From the NCBI GenBank assembly GCA_050260775.1, contig JBLNCP010000036.1:62001-126000 (forward strand): DNA of 64,000 bases, read 5' to 3'. Source of the DNA: CALABS01 sp050260775. GTDB lineage: Bacteria; Pseudomonadota; Alphaproteobacteria; Rhodospirillales; Magnetospirillaceae. Positions 1 to 8,230 of the stretch are shown here, piece by piece (the stretch's first letter is position 1; each line of letters begins with the position of its first letter). The notes below the pieces were generated by a model. It was not told the DNA's origin and ran no database searches. It saw only the letters and a program-made list of their open reading frames with translations. A program made the position numbers and the translations under genes.

Positions 1-469
1 CGAGCATGGTCTTGATGATGCCGGTGTACTCGCCCATCGCGGTCTTGCTGTCGATGGCCTGGTCGTCCACCCGCTTGCGGGTGGCGGACCGCCCCTCGAC
101 CGACTTGCGCGCCTCGGCCAGGGCCCCCTGCAGGGCGCCCACGCCCACATGCGCCTCTTCCATGGCGTCGGCGAGCCGGGCCGCCGCCTTGTCGGTGAGC
201 TTGCGCTGGTCGGCGAGACGATCGCCGAACTGGCTGCCCTTGCTGGCGAGATAGAGCGACGAGGCGCCGCGCTCCTTCTGGAGCTCGTGCACCACGCTGC
301 CGACTTCGGAGGCGAGGCCGGCGAGGGTGATGAGGTTGCGGGTGTCGGAAACGACGAGCCAGCGCTCGACGATCACGTAACCGGAAAACGCGATCAGACC
401 AAGGACAGGCAGCACAAAGGCCAGCGCGATGCGCCGGCCGATAGGCATATCCTCGAGGAACGCCAGCAT
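1..469 (-). CDS. Methyl-accepting chemotaxis protein, N-terminal part (NIT sensor), cut by window edge
   Basis: Reading the minus strand from the ATG at 469 gives an open frame to the window edge, 156 residues, so the signalling half is missing. Residues about 13-31 form a hydrophobic membrane segment. After it comes a helical region with the HELQKERG motif, then SLYLASKG and an R-KLTDKA stretch, which is the pattern of the NIT (nitrate/nitrite-sensing) domain known from chemoreceptors and NasR-type regulators. The upstream GGAGGATCCC gives a good ribosome binding site. A transmembrane receptor sensing a small ligand outside or within the periplasm is the likely role; the ligand is an inference from the domain family only. 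A second NIT-like receptor lies at 56127-58292. Confidence 0.75.
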   Translation of the reverse strand, partial: MLAFLEDMPIGRRIALAFVLPVLGLIAFSGYVIVERWLVVSDTRNLITLAGLASEVGSVVHELQKERGASSLYLASKGSQFGDRLADQRKLTDKAAARLADAMEEAHVGVGALQGALAEARKSVEGRSATRKRVDDQAIDSKTAMGEYTGIIKTML

Positions 470-632
470 GGGATCCTCCGGAACCGGGGGGCAGTTTGCC
501 TTGGCGTCCGCCTGCGGCATCGGGGGACGGGGGACAGGGGGAGATCCCGACAACCGAGTAGGCGAACGCCAAGAGCGCCGCGACTATTACATCGCGGCGC
601 CCGTGTGCAATTGACTTTGGTCAGCTCTTGCG

Positions 633-663
633 CCCTTTCGTCGCGGCGTCCCGGACGAAAGGG
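633..663. other. Perfect 10-bp inverted repeat downstream of rpsU
   Basis: CCCTTTCGTC at 633-642 pairs perfectly with GACGAAAGGG at 654-663 around an 11-base loop. It lies about 50 bases beyond the rpsU stop codon on the minus strand. There is no T-tract on either strand, so it is a weak terminator candidate and may act instead as an mRNA 3' stabilising hairpin. The rest of 470-711 has no convincing gene. Confidence 0.5.
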
Positions 664-711
664 GGTAGAGGAGGCTTCAAGGGTTGCCAGGTCAATCGCC
701 CCGGCAGGCCG

Positions 712-915
712 TTAGAAGCCCTCGCGCTCCAGGCGCTTGCGCTCAAGCTTGCGCGCGCGGCGAACCGCCTCGGCCTTCTCGCGGGCGCGCTTCTCCGAGG
801 GCTTCTCGTAGTTGCGGCGCAGCTTCATCTCGCGGAAGACACCCTCGCGCTGCATCTTCTTCTTGAGCGCCTTCAGTGCCTGGTCGACATTGTTGTCACG
901 AACGAGAACTTGCAC
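712..915 (-). CDS. rpsU: 30S ribosomal protein S21
   Basis: The product is a small, very basic 67-residue protein beginning MQVLVRDNNVDQALKALKKK and ending in an Arg/Lys/Glu-rich tail, the standard S21 sequence and length. S21 joins the 30S subunit late and helps initiation. The start codon is GTG at 915 (no in-frame ATG fits), with AGGAG about 12 bases upstream, a rather long spacing. It is divergent from def and COQ9; the COQ9 family is named in databases for being transcribed divergently from rpsU, so the context supports both calls. A short palindrome at 947-968 lies in its leader or promoter. Confidence 0.95.
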   Translation of the reverse strand: MQVLVRDNNVDQALKALKKKMQREGVFREMKLRRNYEKPSEKRAREKAEAVRRARKLERKRLEREGF

Positions 916-946
916 GTTTCGTCACAGCTCCTCTACGCTGAATAAA

Positions 947-968
947 CACCCGTCGTACGGCACGGGTG
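947..968. promoter_or_regulatory. Palindrome in the rpsU/def divergent promoter region
   Basis: CACCCGT (947-953) is the exact reverse complement of ACGGGTG (962-968) with an 8-base spacer. It sits 32 bases upstream of the rpsU GTG and 95 bases upstream of def, inside the only spacer between the two divergent genes. It could be an operator or an rpsU leader hairpin; nothing in the sequence decides between these. Confidence 0.35.
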
Positions 969-1062
969 CCGTCCGGGAAGCGGGTTGATAGCACATCCGG
1001 CGGCGCTTGTGAAGAGGCCGCCGGGGGTGTTTCATTCGGTCGAAACCACGCGGCAGACCCCC

Positions 1063-1587
1063 ATGGCCATCCTCAAGATCGCCCGCATGGGCCACCCCGT
1101 CCTCCGCCGTCCGGCCGCGCCGGTCGCCGACCCGACGGCGCCCGAGATCCAGCGCCTGATCGACGACATGATCGAGACCATGGTGGACGCCGGTGGCGCC
1201 GGCCTCGCCGCGCCCCAGGTCCATGTCGGCCTGCGGGTGGTGATCTTCCATGCCCCGGCCCTCAGGAACGACGGCGACGCGATTCCCCTCACCGTCCTCA
1301 TCAACCCCTCGGTGGAGACCCTCGACGATGGCCTCCAACTGGGGTACGAAGGCTGCCTGTCGGTGCCGGGAATGACCGGCGAGGTGCCGCGGTTCCGCAA
1401 GGTCCGCTACCGTGGGCTCGGCCGCCACGGCGAACCGGTGGAGCGGGAGGCGGAAGGCTTCCACGCCCGCGTGGTCCAGCACGAGTGCGACCACCTGGAC
1501 GGGCTGCTTTATCCCATGCGGATGCGGGAGCTCGCCACCTTCGGCTTCGTCGAGGAGGTCCGCAAGGCCCTGGAGGAGGAGGAATGA
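1063..1587 (+). CDS. def: Peptide deformylase
   Basis: This 174-residue metalloenzyme removes the N-formyl group from nascent proteins. All three family motifs are visible: GAGLAAPQ (motif 1), EGCLS (motif 2, with the metal-ligand Cys) and HECDHLDG (motif 3, with two metal-ligand His and the catalytic Glu). An upstream in-frame ATG at 985 would add 26 residues not typical of the family; the ATG at 1063, giving MAILKIARMGHPVLR, matches the usual N terminus. Its TGA overlaps the ATG of the COQ9 gene (ATGA), indicating translational coupling. def is usually beside fmt, which is absent here, so this may be a second deformylase; that is an inference. Confidence 0.93.
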   Translation: MAILKIARMGHPVLRRPAAPVADPTAPEIQRLIDDMIETMVDAGGAGLAAPQVHVGLRVVIFHAPALRNDGDAIPLTVLINPSVETLDDGLQLGYEGCLSVPGMTGEVPRFRKVRYRGLGRHGEPVEREAEGFHARVVQHECDHLDGLLYPMRMRELATFGFVEEVRKALEEEE

Positions 1588-2207
1588 GCAAGGATTTCCG
1601 GGAGGTCCGCGACCGTCTCGTCATGGCGGCGCTGCCGCATGTGGTGTTCGACGGCTGGTCGCGCCGCGCCTTGGCCGAGGCGGCGCGCGACGAGGGGCTG
1701 GACGCCACCATCCCCGACCGCGCCTTCCCCGGCGGCCCCATCGACGCGGTCGAGCACTTCGCCGACATGGCCGACCGCGTCATGCTGGCCGACCTCGCCG
1801 CCGAGGACCTCGCCAGCCGGCGCGTCCCCGACCGCATCTTTACGGCGATCCGCCTGCGGCTGGAGCGCTGGGCCCATCACCGCGAGGCGATCCGCCGGGC
1901 GCTGGCGCTGATGGCGCTGCCGCAGAACGCCGGCGTGGCGGCCCGCGCCACTTTCAAGACGGTGGACGCCATGTGGCACGCCGCCGGCGATTCCGCCCAC
2001 GACTTCTCGTGGTACACCAAGCGCGCCACCCTGGCCGCGGTCTATTCCGCCAGCGTGCTCTATTGGCTGGACGACGGCTCCGAGGATCTGGCCGACACCT
2101 GGGGCTTCGTGCGCCGCCGCCTCGCCGATGTCGGCCGCGTCACCCAGGCCCGCAAGCGCCTCGAGACCGTGTTCACCCGCGTGCCCCGGTCCTCGCTGAA
2201 GAGGTAG
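1584..2207 (+). CDS. COQ9 family ubiquinone biosynthesis protein
   Basis: A 207-residue helical protein of the COQ9 / rpsU-divergently-transcribed family. Recognisable are the LRLERWAHHREAIRRALALMALP helix region and the conserved WYTKRATLAAVYSASVLYWL block, which in the eukaryotic homologue forms the lipid-binding pocket that presents ubiquinone intermediates to hydroxylases. In alphaproteobacteria the gene commonly sits opposite rpsU; here def lies between them. Overlap of four bases with def and a strong AGGAGGAGG upstream fix the start. The biochemical role is taken from the family; no catalytic residues are expected. Confidence 0.88.
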   Translation: MSKDFREVRDRLVMAALPHVVFDGWSRRALAEAARDEGLDATIPDRAFPGGPIDAVEHFADMADRVMLADLAAEDLASRRVPDRIFTAIRLRLERWAHHREAIRRALALMALPQNAGVAARATFKTVDAMWHAAGDSAHDFSWYTKRATLAAVYSASVLYWLDDGSEDLADTWGFVRRRLADVGRVTQARKRLETVFTRVPRSSLKR

Positions 2208-2297
2208 GACCGCGGCGCATCAGGCTGAGCACGCGAACAGGTTTCGTCCTCCATCTGTTTGGCGGTCAGGTTCCAATCATCAAGAGGAGGACGGGAG

Positions 2298-2504
2298 ATG
2301 CCTCTCGCCAGACAGTCGACTCCGCATGACGCCGCCCAGACCCTGGCCGGCATCGACTTCCCCGCCGACAAGAACAAGATCGTGCAGTACGCCCAGGGCA
2401 AGAACGCGTCGAAGGAACTGATCGACGCGCTCAATTCCATGCCGGACGAGCAGTACACCAGCATGGCCGACGTCTTCAAAGGCCTCGGCCAGTCGGAGCA
2501 GTAA
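2298..2504 (+). CDS. Small DUF2795 family protein
   Basis: A 68-residue acidic protein with the DUF2795 pattern: L-AGIDFPADKNKIVQYA near residues 17-32, then a helix and SMPDEQYTSMADVFKGLG. The family is widespread, short and of unknown function, often preceding stress-related genes. The ATG at 2298 follows AAGAGGAGGACGGGAG, a good ribosome binding site; an earlier ATG at 2259 lacks one. It stands alone and is followed by a strong hairpin at 2543-2576. Confidence 0.8.
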   Translation: MPLARQSTPHDAAQTLAGIDFPADKNKIVQYAQGKNASKELIDALNSMPDEQYTSMADVFKGLGQSEQ

Positions 2505-2542
2505 GCGGGACGGTCCTTCGCCTTCGCGAGCCGTTTCTCCTC

Positions 2543-2576
2543 GAACCCCCGCCCCCACCACACGCGGCGGGGGTTC
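2543..2576 (+). terminator. Hairpin terminator after the DUF2795 gene
   Basis: An 11-bp perfect stem, GAACCCCCGCC (2543-2553) with GGCGGGGGTTC (2566-2576), lies 40 bases after the stop codon and ends in TTCCTTG. It separates this gene from the convergent pnt operon. Confidence 0.65.
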
Positions 2577-2595
2577 CTTGCGCCCACGAACAAGG

Positions 2596-2627
2596 AAAGG
2601 GCGGGGCCCTCGCGGACCCCGCCCTTC
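2596..2627 (-). terminator. Hairpin terminator of the pnt operon
   Basis: AAGGGCGGGG (2597-2606) pairs perfectly with CCCCGCCCTT (2617-2626). On the minus strand it starts about 20 bases after the pntB stop and is followed by TCCTTGTTCG. It is back to back with the hairpin at 2543-2576, so the convergent genes appear to have one terminator each. Confidence 0.65.
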
Positions 2628-2647
2628 CCGTTTACCGGCCTCGGATC

Positions 2648-4054
2648 TCAGTGGCCGCCGTTGAGGGCGCCCACGATCTCCTCGGTCATCTTCTTGGCGT
2701 CGCCGAACAGCATCATGGTGTTGGGACGGAAGAACAGCTCGTTCTCGACGCCGGCATAGCCGGACGCCATCGAGCGCTTGATGAACAGCACGGTCTTGGC
2801 CTTCTCGACGTCGAGGATCGGCATGCCGTAGATCGCCGAGCTCGGGTCGGTCTTGGCCGCCGGGTTGGTGACGTCGTTGGCGCCGATGACGAAGGCCACG
2901 TCGGCGGTGCCGAATTCGTGGTTGATCTCGTCGAGCTCGAACACCTCGTCATAGGGCACGTTGGCCTCGGCCAGCAGCACGTTCATGTGGCCGGGCATGC
3001 GCCCCGCCACCGGGTGGATGGCGTAGCGGACGTCGACGCCCTCGGCCTTGAGGGTGTCGGCCATCTCGCGGAGCGCATGCTGCGCCTGCGCCACCGCCAT
3101 GCCGTAGCCGGGGACGATGATGACCTTGGACGCGTTCTTCATGATGAAGGCGGCGTCGTCGGCCGAACCGGCCTTGACCGCCCGGTCGCCGGCGGCGGCA
3201 CCGCCAGCCGGACCCGCCACCTCGCCGCCGAAGCCGCCGAGGATGACGTTGAAGATCGAGCGGTTCATGCCCTTGCACATGATGTAGGACAGGATCGCGC
3301 CCGAGCTGCCCACCAGCGCGCCGGTGATGATCAGCAGCGGGTTGCCCAGGGTGAAGCCGATGCCGGCCGCCGCCCAGCCCGAATACGAGTTGAGCATCGA
3401 GACCACCACCGGCATGTCGGCGCCGCCGATCGGCAGGATCAGCAGGAAGCCGAGCGCCAGCGCGATCAGGGTGATCATCAGGAACAGGGTGAGCGAGCCG
3501 CCCGACACCGCGAAGGCGGCGATCAGCACCACCATCAGGATGCCGAGGCCGGCGTTCAGCGGGTGCTGCATGGGGAACACCAGCGGCTTGCCGCTGACCA
3601 GGCCCTGCAGCTTGGAGAAGGCGACCAGCGAGCCGGTGAAGGTGATGGCGCCGATGGCCACGCCCAGGCTCATCTCGATCAGCGAGGCCATCTTGATGCC
3701 GCCCTCGGGGTCGACGATGCCGTAGGCCGACGGCGCCGACAGCGCCGCACCGGCCACGAACACCGCCGCCAGGCCGACCAGCGAGTGGAAGGCCGCCACC
3801 AGCTGCGGCAGGGCCGTCATCTGGATCTTCTTGGCCACCACGTAGCCGGCCGAGCCGCCGATGGCGAGCCCCAGCGGGATCAGCAGATAGGCCGGGGTCG
3901 GGGTGATGACGGCGGTGACGATGGCGATCGCCATGCCGACCATGCCCCAGGTGTTGCCCTGACGCGCGGTCTCCGGGCTCGACAGCCCGCGCAGCGCCAT
4001 GATGAAGCAGACGCCCGCGACGAGATATGCGAATTGTGTGAGATTTCCAGCCAC
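2648..4054 (-). CDS. pntB: NAD(P) transhydrogenase subunit beta
   Basis: The 468-residue membrane subunit of proton-translocating transhydrogenase, which couples proton entry to hydride transfer from NADH to NADP+. The first ~270 residues are a run of hydrophobic segments; the C-terminal ~180 residues are the NADP-binding domain III, with VIIVPGYGMAVAQAQHA, HPVAGRMPGHMNVLLAEA and GANDVTNPAA, all characteristic. The start is GTG at 4054, preceded by AAGGGGGCGG. It follows pntAB by 10 bases in the order pntAA-pntAB-pntB. The three-gene arrangement is typical of Rhodospirillum and relatives, unlike the two-gene enterobacterial one. Confidence 0.97.
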   Translation of the reverse strand: MAGNLTQFAYLVAGVCFIMALRGLSSPETARQGNTWGMVGMAIAIVTAVITPTPAYLLIPLGLAIGGSAGYVVAKKIQMTALPQLVAAFHSLVGLAAVFVAGAALSAPSAYGIVDPEGGIKMASLIEMSLGVAIGAITFTGSLVAFSKLQGLVSGKPLVFPMQHPLNAGLGILMVVLIAAFAVSGGSLTLFLMITLIALALGFLLILPIGGADMPVVVSMLNSYSGWAAAGIGFTLGNPLLIITGALVGSSGAILSYIMCKGMNRSIFNVILGGFGGEVAGPAGGAAAGDRAVKAGSADDAAFIMKNASKVIIVPGYGMAVAQAQHALREMADTLKAEGVDVRYAIHPVAGRMPGHMNVLLAEANVPYDEVFELDEINHEFGTADVAFVIGANDVTNPAAKTDPSSAIYGMPILDVEKAKTVLFIKRSMASGYAGVENELFFRPNTMMLFGDAKKMTEEIVGALNGGH

Positions 4055-4064
4055 GGCCGCCCCC

Positions 4065-4469
4065 TTACTTCTGCTTCTTCTTGAACATGGACAGCATGCG
4101 CTGGGTCACGAGGAATCCGCCGAAGATGTTGACCGAGGCGAGAATCACCGCGAAGAAACCCAGCGCCTTCGACGCCACCACATCGGTGGAGGCGGCGATC
4201 AGCGCGCCAACGATGATGACCGAGGACACCGCATTGGTGACGGCCATCAGGGGGGAGTGGAGCGCCGGGGTCACCCGCCACACCACGTAATAGCCGACGA
4301 AGCAGGCCAGGACGAACACGGTGAACAGGGACATGAAGCCCATGCCGTGGACGTCGGTCTGAACCGCGAGTTGGGTAGTCTGTTGCGCCAGGACGGCGGC
4401 CTTCTGCGCCAGGGCCTGGGAGTCGGTGGCCAGCTTGGCGGCGCTATCGACGAGATCCTTGGGGTCCAT
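4065..4469 (-). CDS. pntAB: NAD(P) transhydrogenase subunit alpha part 2 (membrane)
   Basis: A 134-residue membrane protein corresponding to the C-terminal membrane section of fused PntA proteins. After a short amphipathic Ala-rich N terminus come four hydrophobic segments, including TVFVLACFVGYYVVWRVTPALHSPLM, a conserved signature of this subunit, and a basic KKKQK tail. The ATG at 4469 follows AAGGAGGCAGAGACA; the reading frame extends 17 codons further upstream but without a site. It lies 13 bases after pntAA and 10 before pntB in one operon. Confidence 0.95.
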   Translation of the reverse strand: MDPKDLVDSAAKLATDSQALAQKAAVLAQQTTQLAVQTDVHGMGFMSLFTVFVLACFVGYYVVWRVTPALHSPLMAVTNAVSSVIIVGALIAASTDVVASKALGFFAVILASVNIFGGFLVTQRMLSMFKKKQK

Positions 4470-4482
4470 TGTCTCTGCCTCC

Positions 4483-5610
4483 TTAGCCGGCGAGCCCGGG
4501 GTGGACGATCTGGCCGTCACGGGTGACGCAGGATCCCTTGAGGATCTCGTCGTCCCAGTTGAACTTCAGAGACTTGGTCTCCTTGTCCACCAGCGGCGTG
4601 ATGAAGTTGAGCAGGTTCTTGGCGAACAGCGCCGAGGCATCGACCGCCAGGCGGGCCGGCACGTTGCCGTAGCCGACCAGGGTGACGCCGTGCTTGACCA
4701 CCACCTTGTCCAGCTCGGACAGCGGGCAGTTGCCGCCGGCCTCGACCGCCAGGTCGACGATCACCGAGCCGGGGCGCATGCCCTTGACCATCTCCTCGGT
4801 GATCAGCACCGGGGCGGGCTTGCCGGGGATCAGGGCAGTGCAGATGGCGATGTCGGTCTTCCTCAGCGTCTCGGCGATCTTGTCGGCCTGCTTGCGCTTG
4901 TAGTCCTCGCTCATCTCCTTGGCGTAGCCGCCGGAGGTCTCGGCGTCCTTGGTCGCCTCGGGATCGACCTCGACGAACTTGCCGCCCAGCGACTCGACCT
5001 GTTCCTTCACCGCCGGACGGACGTCGAAGGCATAGACCACGCCGCCCATGCGCTTGGCGGTGGCGATGGCCTGCAGGCCGGCGACGCCGGCGCCCAGGAT
5101 GAGGAAGCGCGCCGGCGCGATGGTGCCGGCGGCGGTCATCATCATCGGGATGCCGCGGGTGAACTCGTAGGCGGCGTCGAGCACCGCCTTGTAGCCGGCG
5201 AGATTGGCCTGCGACGACAGGATGTCCATGGACTGGGCGCGGGTGATGCGCGGCACCAGCTCCATGGCGAAGGCGGTGACCTTGCGGCCGGCCAGCTTCT
5301 GCACCAAGTCCTTGTTGGTCAGCGCCGACAGGCTGGCGATCAGGGTCGAGCCCTCCTTGAGCATCGCCACTTCGTCATCGGTGGGACGCTGCACCTTGAG
5401 GACCACATCGGCATCGAAGGCCGCCTTGGCGTCCGGGGCGATGGTCGCGCCGGCGTCCTGGTAAAGCTGGTCCGCAATGGAGGCGCCTTCGCCGGCGCCG
5501 GTCTCGACCACCACGTCGAAGCCCATCTGGACGTACTTCTTCACCGTATCGGGCGAAGCGGCGACGCGCGCTTCGCCGGCTCGCCGTTCCTTCGGTACTG
5601 CTATCTTCAT
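4483..5610 (-). CDS. pntAA: NAD(P) transhydrogenase subunit alpha part 1 (NAD-binding)
   Basis: A 375-residue soluble subunit carrying domain I, the NAD(H) site of transhydrogenase; it is related to alanine dehydrogenase. Visible are the start MKIAVPKERRAGEARVA, RITRAQSMDILSSQANLAGY, the Rossmann glycine motif LGAGVAGLQAIATAKRMG and the mobile-loop region SEDYKRKQADKI. The ATG at 5610 has GGGGAAACG upstream. It is the first gene of the operon; the promoter must lie in the following spacer. Confidence 0.96.
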   Translation of the reverse strand: MKIAVPKERRAGEARVAASPDTVKKYVQMGFDVVVETGAGEGASIADQLYQDAGATIAPDAKAAFDADVVLKVQRPTDDEVAMLKEGSTLIASLSALTNKDLVQKLAGRKVTAFAMELVPRITRAQSMDILSSQANLAGYKAVLDAAYEFTRGIPMMMTAAGTIAPARFLILGAGVAGLQAIATAKRMGGVVYAFDVRPAVKEQVESLGGKFVEVDPEATKDAETSGGYAKEMSEDYKRKQADKIAETLRKTDIAICTALIPGKPAPVLITEEMVKGMRPGSVIVDLAVEAGGNCPLSELDKVVVKHGVTLVGYGNVPARLAVDASALFAKNLLNFITPLVDKETKSLKFNWDDEILKGSCVTRDGQIVHPGLAG

Positions 5611-5988
5611 TATTCGTTTCCCCTGATCGAGAGACGGGCTGCTTATATTAGGTAGCAAGAATGCACGAGGCGCCGCCCTGTTGCCAAGAGGCCCGTCCGT
5701 GAAACTTTACACCTCTAAACAACCCCCGTCGCGTCCTTATCTTTCGTGAGCAGGGATGCCCCGCATCGGCCGGCCAGGCGCAAACGGCCATTGTGCAGCG
5801 CACCATCTAGCTTTCCTGCCTTACACCACATCATCAGCGGATGCGAGCGCGTCTTATGAATTATGACTTCTGGGTAGTTGACAAGGGCTGCCCACCCCCG
5901 CCCAGAGGGGTAGGCACCCCGTTTTAGCGACGGCAGGCCCGGGAGCGTCACGCCATATTGAGGGCGGACCTCCCGGAAGGATGCCGCC
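5611..5988. other. 378-bp divergent spacer between pntAA and the DUF3108 gene
   Basis: No credible gene is seen. The part from about 5700 to 5880 is less GC-rich than its surroundings and should hold promoters for both flanking genes. TTGACA occurs at 5878-5883 on the plus strand but no matching -10 box follows at 16-18 bases. A small RNA cannot be excluded from sequence alone. Confidence 0.4.
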
Positions 5989-6825
5989 ATGCCCCGAGCT
6001 TTGCTGCCCGCCGCCCTCGCCGTCGTCATGCTGGCCGCCCCCGCCCTCGCCACAGGGCGCTCCGACGCCGTCGAATATCGCTACGAGGTGAGCTGGGGCG
6101 GGATCCGGGCCGCGGAAGCGGCGCTGACACGCGGCCTCGGCACCGAGCGCTACCGCGCCGAGCTGCAATTGGTGACCGCCGGCCTGACCGACCGCCTGGC
6201 GCCCGCCCGCTTCTCCGCCGAGGCGGAAGGCCGCCAGCAGGGCGCCACCGCCGTGAAGGCCGACCGCTACCGCACCCAGTTCCACGGCGAGGACGAGGAC
6301 AAGGAACTGTCGATGGCCTTCGACCCTTTCACCGGGATCGGCGACGCCATCGAACGTACCCTCAGGGGCAAGGACACCGCCGACGACCCGCCCGGCGACA
6401 AGGTTCCGCCCGAGATGCGGGCCGGGGCGGTCGATCCCCTGTCGAACCTGGTGCTGCTGGGGGAGCAGGTGGACGCGGCGATGTCGGGGACCGGGCCCAA
6501 TCGCTTCGTGCTCAAGTCCTTCGACGGCAAGCGGCGCTATGATCTGGCGGCGGAGGTGAAGGGGGTCGAGAGCGTGGTCATCCGCGAACGGAGGTTCGAC
6601 GCCGTGGTGGTGCGTCTGTCGGTCACGCCGCTGGCCGGCTTCAACGCCCGCCAGATGGACCTGTGGAAGGACGCGGTATTCACCGCCGAACTCGACCCGG
6701 CGACGCTGCTGCCGCTGCGCATCCGCAGCGAGAACTTCGGGGCCGCCGCGGTGATCAACGTGGTGGCGCGCTGCCTGCAGCCCGCCTGCCTGTCCTCATC
6801 CTGGCAGTCGGCCAGCCTGCGGTAG
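5989..6825 (+). CDS. Periplasmic DUF3108 domain protein
   Basis: A 278-residue exported protein. Residues 1-22 are a signal peptide (MPRALLPAALAVVMLAAPALATG). The rest is the beta-rich DUF3108 fold: EYRYEVSWGGIRAAEAALT near the start, and a C-terminal ELDPATLLPLRIRSE segment typical of the family. Function is unknown; members are periplasmic or lipoprotein-like and resemble lipid-carrier barrels. The ATG at 5989 follows GGAAGG. It converges on the ABC1 kinase gene with only 5 bases between them. Confidence 0.75.
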   Translation: MPRALLPAALAVVMLAAPALATGRSDAVEYRYEVSWGGIRAAEAALTRGLGTERYRAELQLVTAGLTDRLAPARFSAEAEGRQQGATAVKADRYRTQFHGEDEDKELSMAFDPFTGIGDAIERTLRGKDTADDPPGDKVPPEMRAGAVDPLSNLVLLGEQVDAAMSGTGPNRFVLKSFDGKRRYDLAAEVKGVESVVIRERRFDAVVVRLSVTPLAGFNARQMDLWKDAVFTAELDPATLLPLRIRSENFGAAAVINVVARCLQPACLSSSWQSASLR

Positions 6826-6830
6826 GCGCA

Positions 6831-8183
6831 TCAGGCCACGCCCACCTCGCCCAGCCCCACCTCGGCGAGCGCCTTCTGCTGGCGCTTGCCCATGGTCTTG
6901 ACGTCGAAATCCATCACCAGCTCGTGGAACAGCTTGTGCCAGTTGACCTGCGCCTTGAGGTGCAGGAACACCGAGCCGAGGCCGATGGCGGCGCGGTCCA
7001 TCAGCACGAATTCCCTGGGCGGCGTCACCCCCCCCACCCGCTTCAACTCGCCATGGACCTTCTCGGCGACGTCGCGGCCGTACATGCCGGCACCGCTTTC
7101 GTCGATGGCGCGCTCGCGGTTCTCCATCAGCGGCGCGTAGACGAACTCGGCCCAGATGTTGAGCACCTCCACCGCCTCCTTGGACAGGTTGCGGAAGCCC
7201 CAGCTCTCGTAGGCGTGCACCGCCAGGGCGCGGTCACCCCGGTCGATGGCGTGATAGAGGTCGATCACCCCTTGCACCAATTGCGGCCGGAACACCCGGA
7301 TCGATCCGAAGTCGAGCAGGTTGATGGAATTGTCGGCGGGGCGGACGGTGTAGTTGCCGAGATGGGGATCGCCGTGGATCACACCGTATTCGTAGAAGGG
7401 CACGTACCAGGCCCGGAACATGTTCATTGCCACCCGGTTGCGCACCTCGATGGGGCGGTCGACCACGGTCAGGATGCGGTCGCCGTCCAGCCAAGTCATG
7501 GTCAGCAGGCGCCGGGTGGTCAGGTCCGGCACCACCTCGGGCACATGGACGCCCGTCTCCTTGTCCAGCATCAGGCGGTAGAGGCGCATGTGACGGGATT
7601 CCCGCTCGTAATCCAGTTCCTCGCGCAGGCGCTCGGCGATCTCGGCGTGGATGTTGGAGGTGTCGATGGCGCGGTCGTAGGCGGCGTAGAGCCCGAAAAT
7701 CACCTTGAGCTGGCGCAGGTCGGCCTCGACCACGCTGGCCATGTCGGGATATTGCAGCTTGCAGGCGAGGCGGCGGCCATCATGGCCGACGGCCCGGTGC
7801 ACCTGCCCCAGCGAGGCGGCCGACGCCGCCTCGTGCTCGAAGCTGGCGAAGCGGCCTTGCCAGTCGGGCCCCAGTTCCGCCGCCATGCGCCGCTTGACGA
7901 ACGGCCAGCCCATGTGCGGCGCGTTGGCCTGCAATTGCGCCAGTTCCTGGGTGTATTCCTGCGGCAGCGCGTCCGGGATGGTGGACAGGATCTGCGCCAC
8001 CTTCATCAGCGGGCCTTTGAGCCCGCCCAACGCCGCCTTCATTTCCTCGGCATGCCGGGTGCGGTCGAGCTTGACCCCGAGCATGCGTTCGGCCCCCATC
8101 CGGGCCGCCAATCCGCCGACCGCCCGCCCCACCTGGGCGTAGCGGCGGACACGTCCTGCCAGCGAGTTCTGCTCTTCGGCCAT
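6831..8183 (-). CDS. ABC1/UbiB-family atypical kinase
   Basis: A 450-residue member of the ABC1/AarF/UbiB/ADCK family, atypical kinase or ATPase proteins linked to ubiquinone synthesis. Seen in order: KGPLMKVAQILS (the family KxGQ region, here KVAQ), the Ala-rich AAS loop replacing the glycine loop (ASAASLGQVHRA), the ATP-binding lysine in CKLQYPD, EELDYERE, the catalytic-loop block HGDPHLGNY and the metal-binding LLDFGS. The length is shorter than UbiB proper and no C-terminal membrane helices are evident, so it is closer to soluble AarF-like members. A COQ9 gene lies 4.6 kb away but not in an operon with it. Confidence 0.85.
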   Translation of the reverse strand: MAEEQNSLAGRVRRYAQVGRAVGGLAARMGAERMLGVKLDRTRHAEEMKAALGGLKGPLMKVAQILSTIPDALPQEYTQELAQLQANAPHMGWPFVKRRMAAELGPDWQGRFASFEHEAASAASLGQVHRAVGHDGRRLACKLQYPDMASVVEADLRQLKVIFGLYAAYDRAIDTSNIHAEIAERLREELDYERESRHMRLYRLMLDKETGVHVPEVVPDLTTRRLLTMTWLDGDRILTVVDRPIEVRNRVAMNMFRAWYVPFYEYGVIHGDPHLGNYTVRPADNSINLLDFGSIRVFRPQLVQGVIDLYHAIDRGDRALAVHAYESWGFRNLSKEAVEVLNIWAEFVYAPLMENRERAIDESGAGMYGRDVAEKVHGELKRVGGVTPPREFVLMDRAAIGLGSVFLHLKAQVNWHKLFHELVMDFDVKTMGKRQQKALAEVGLGEVGVA

Positions 8184-8199
8184 CGGGTCCTTTCATGAT

Positions 8200-8224
8200 G
8201 CCCCCTCCCTGGCCGGGAGGGGGC
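8200..8224 (-). terminator. GC-rich hairpin after oligoendopeptidase F gene
   Basis: GCCCCCTCCC (8200-8209) pairs perfectly with GGGAGGGGGC (8215-8224) around a 5-base loop. It lies just beyond the pepF stop on the minus strand and before the ABC1 kinase start. No T-tract follows. Its sequence resembles the GC hairpins at 42082-42272, so it may belong to that repeat family. Confidence 0.45.
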
Positions 8225-8230
8225 TTCGCC

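Noticed and set aside
149..715. Plus-strand open frame over the chemoreceptor start
   Set aside because: The minus strand here encodes a NIT-type receptor N terminus with a ribosome binding site; the plus frame has no recognisable content.
5878..5910. TTGACA as a promoter for the DUF3108 gene
   Set aside because: No -10 like sequence at the proper distance; the region is C/G-rich.
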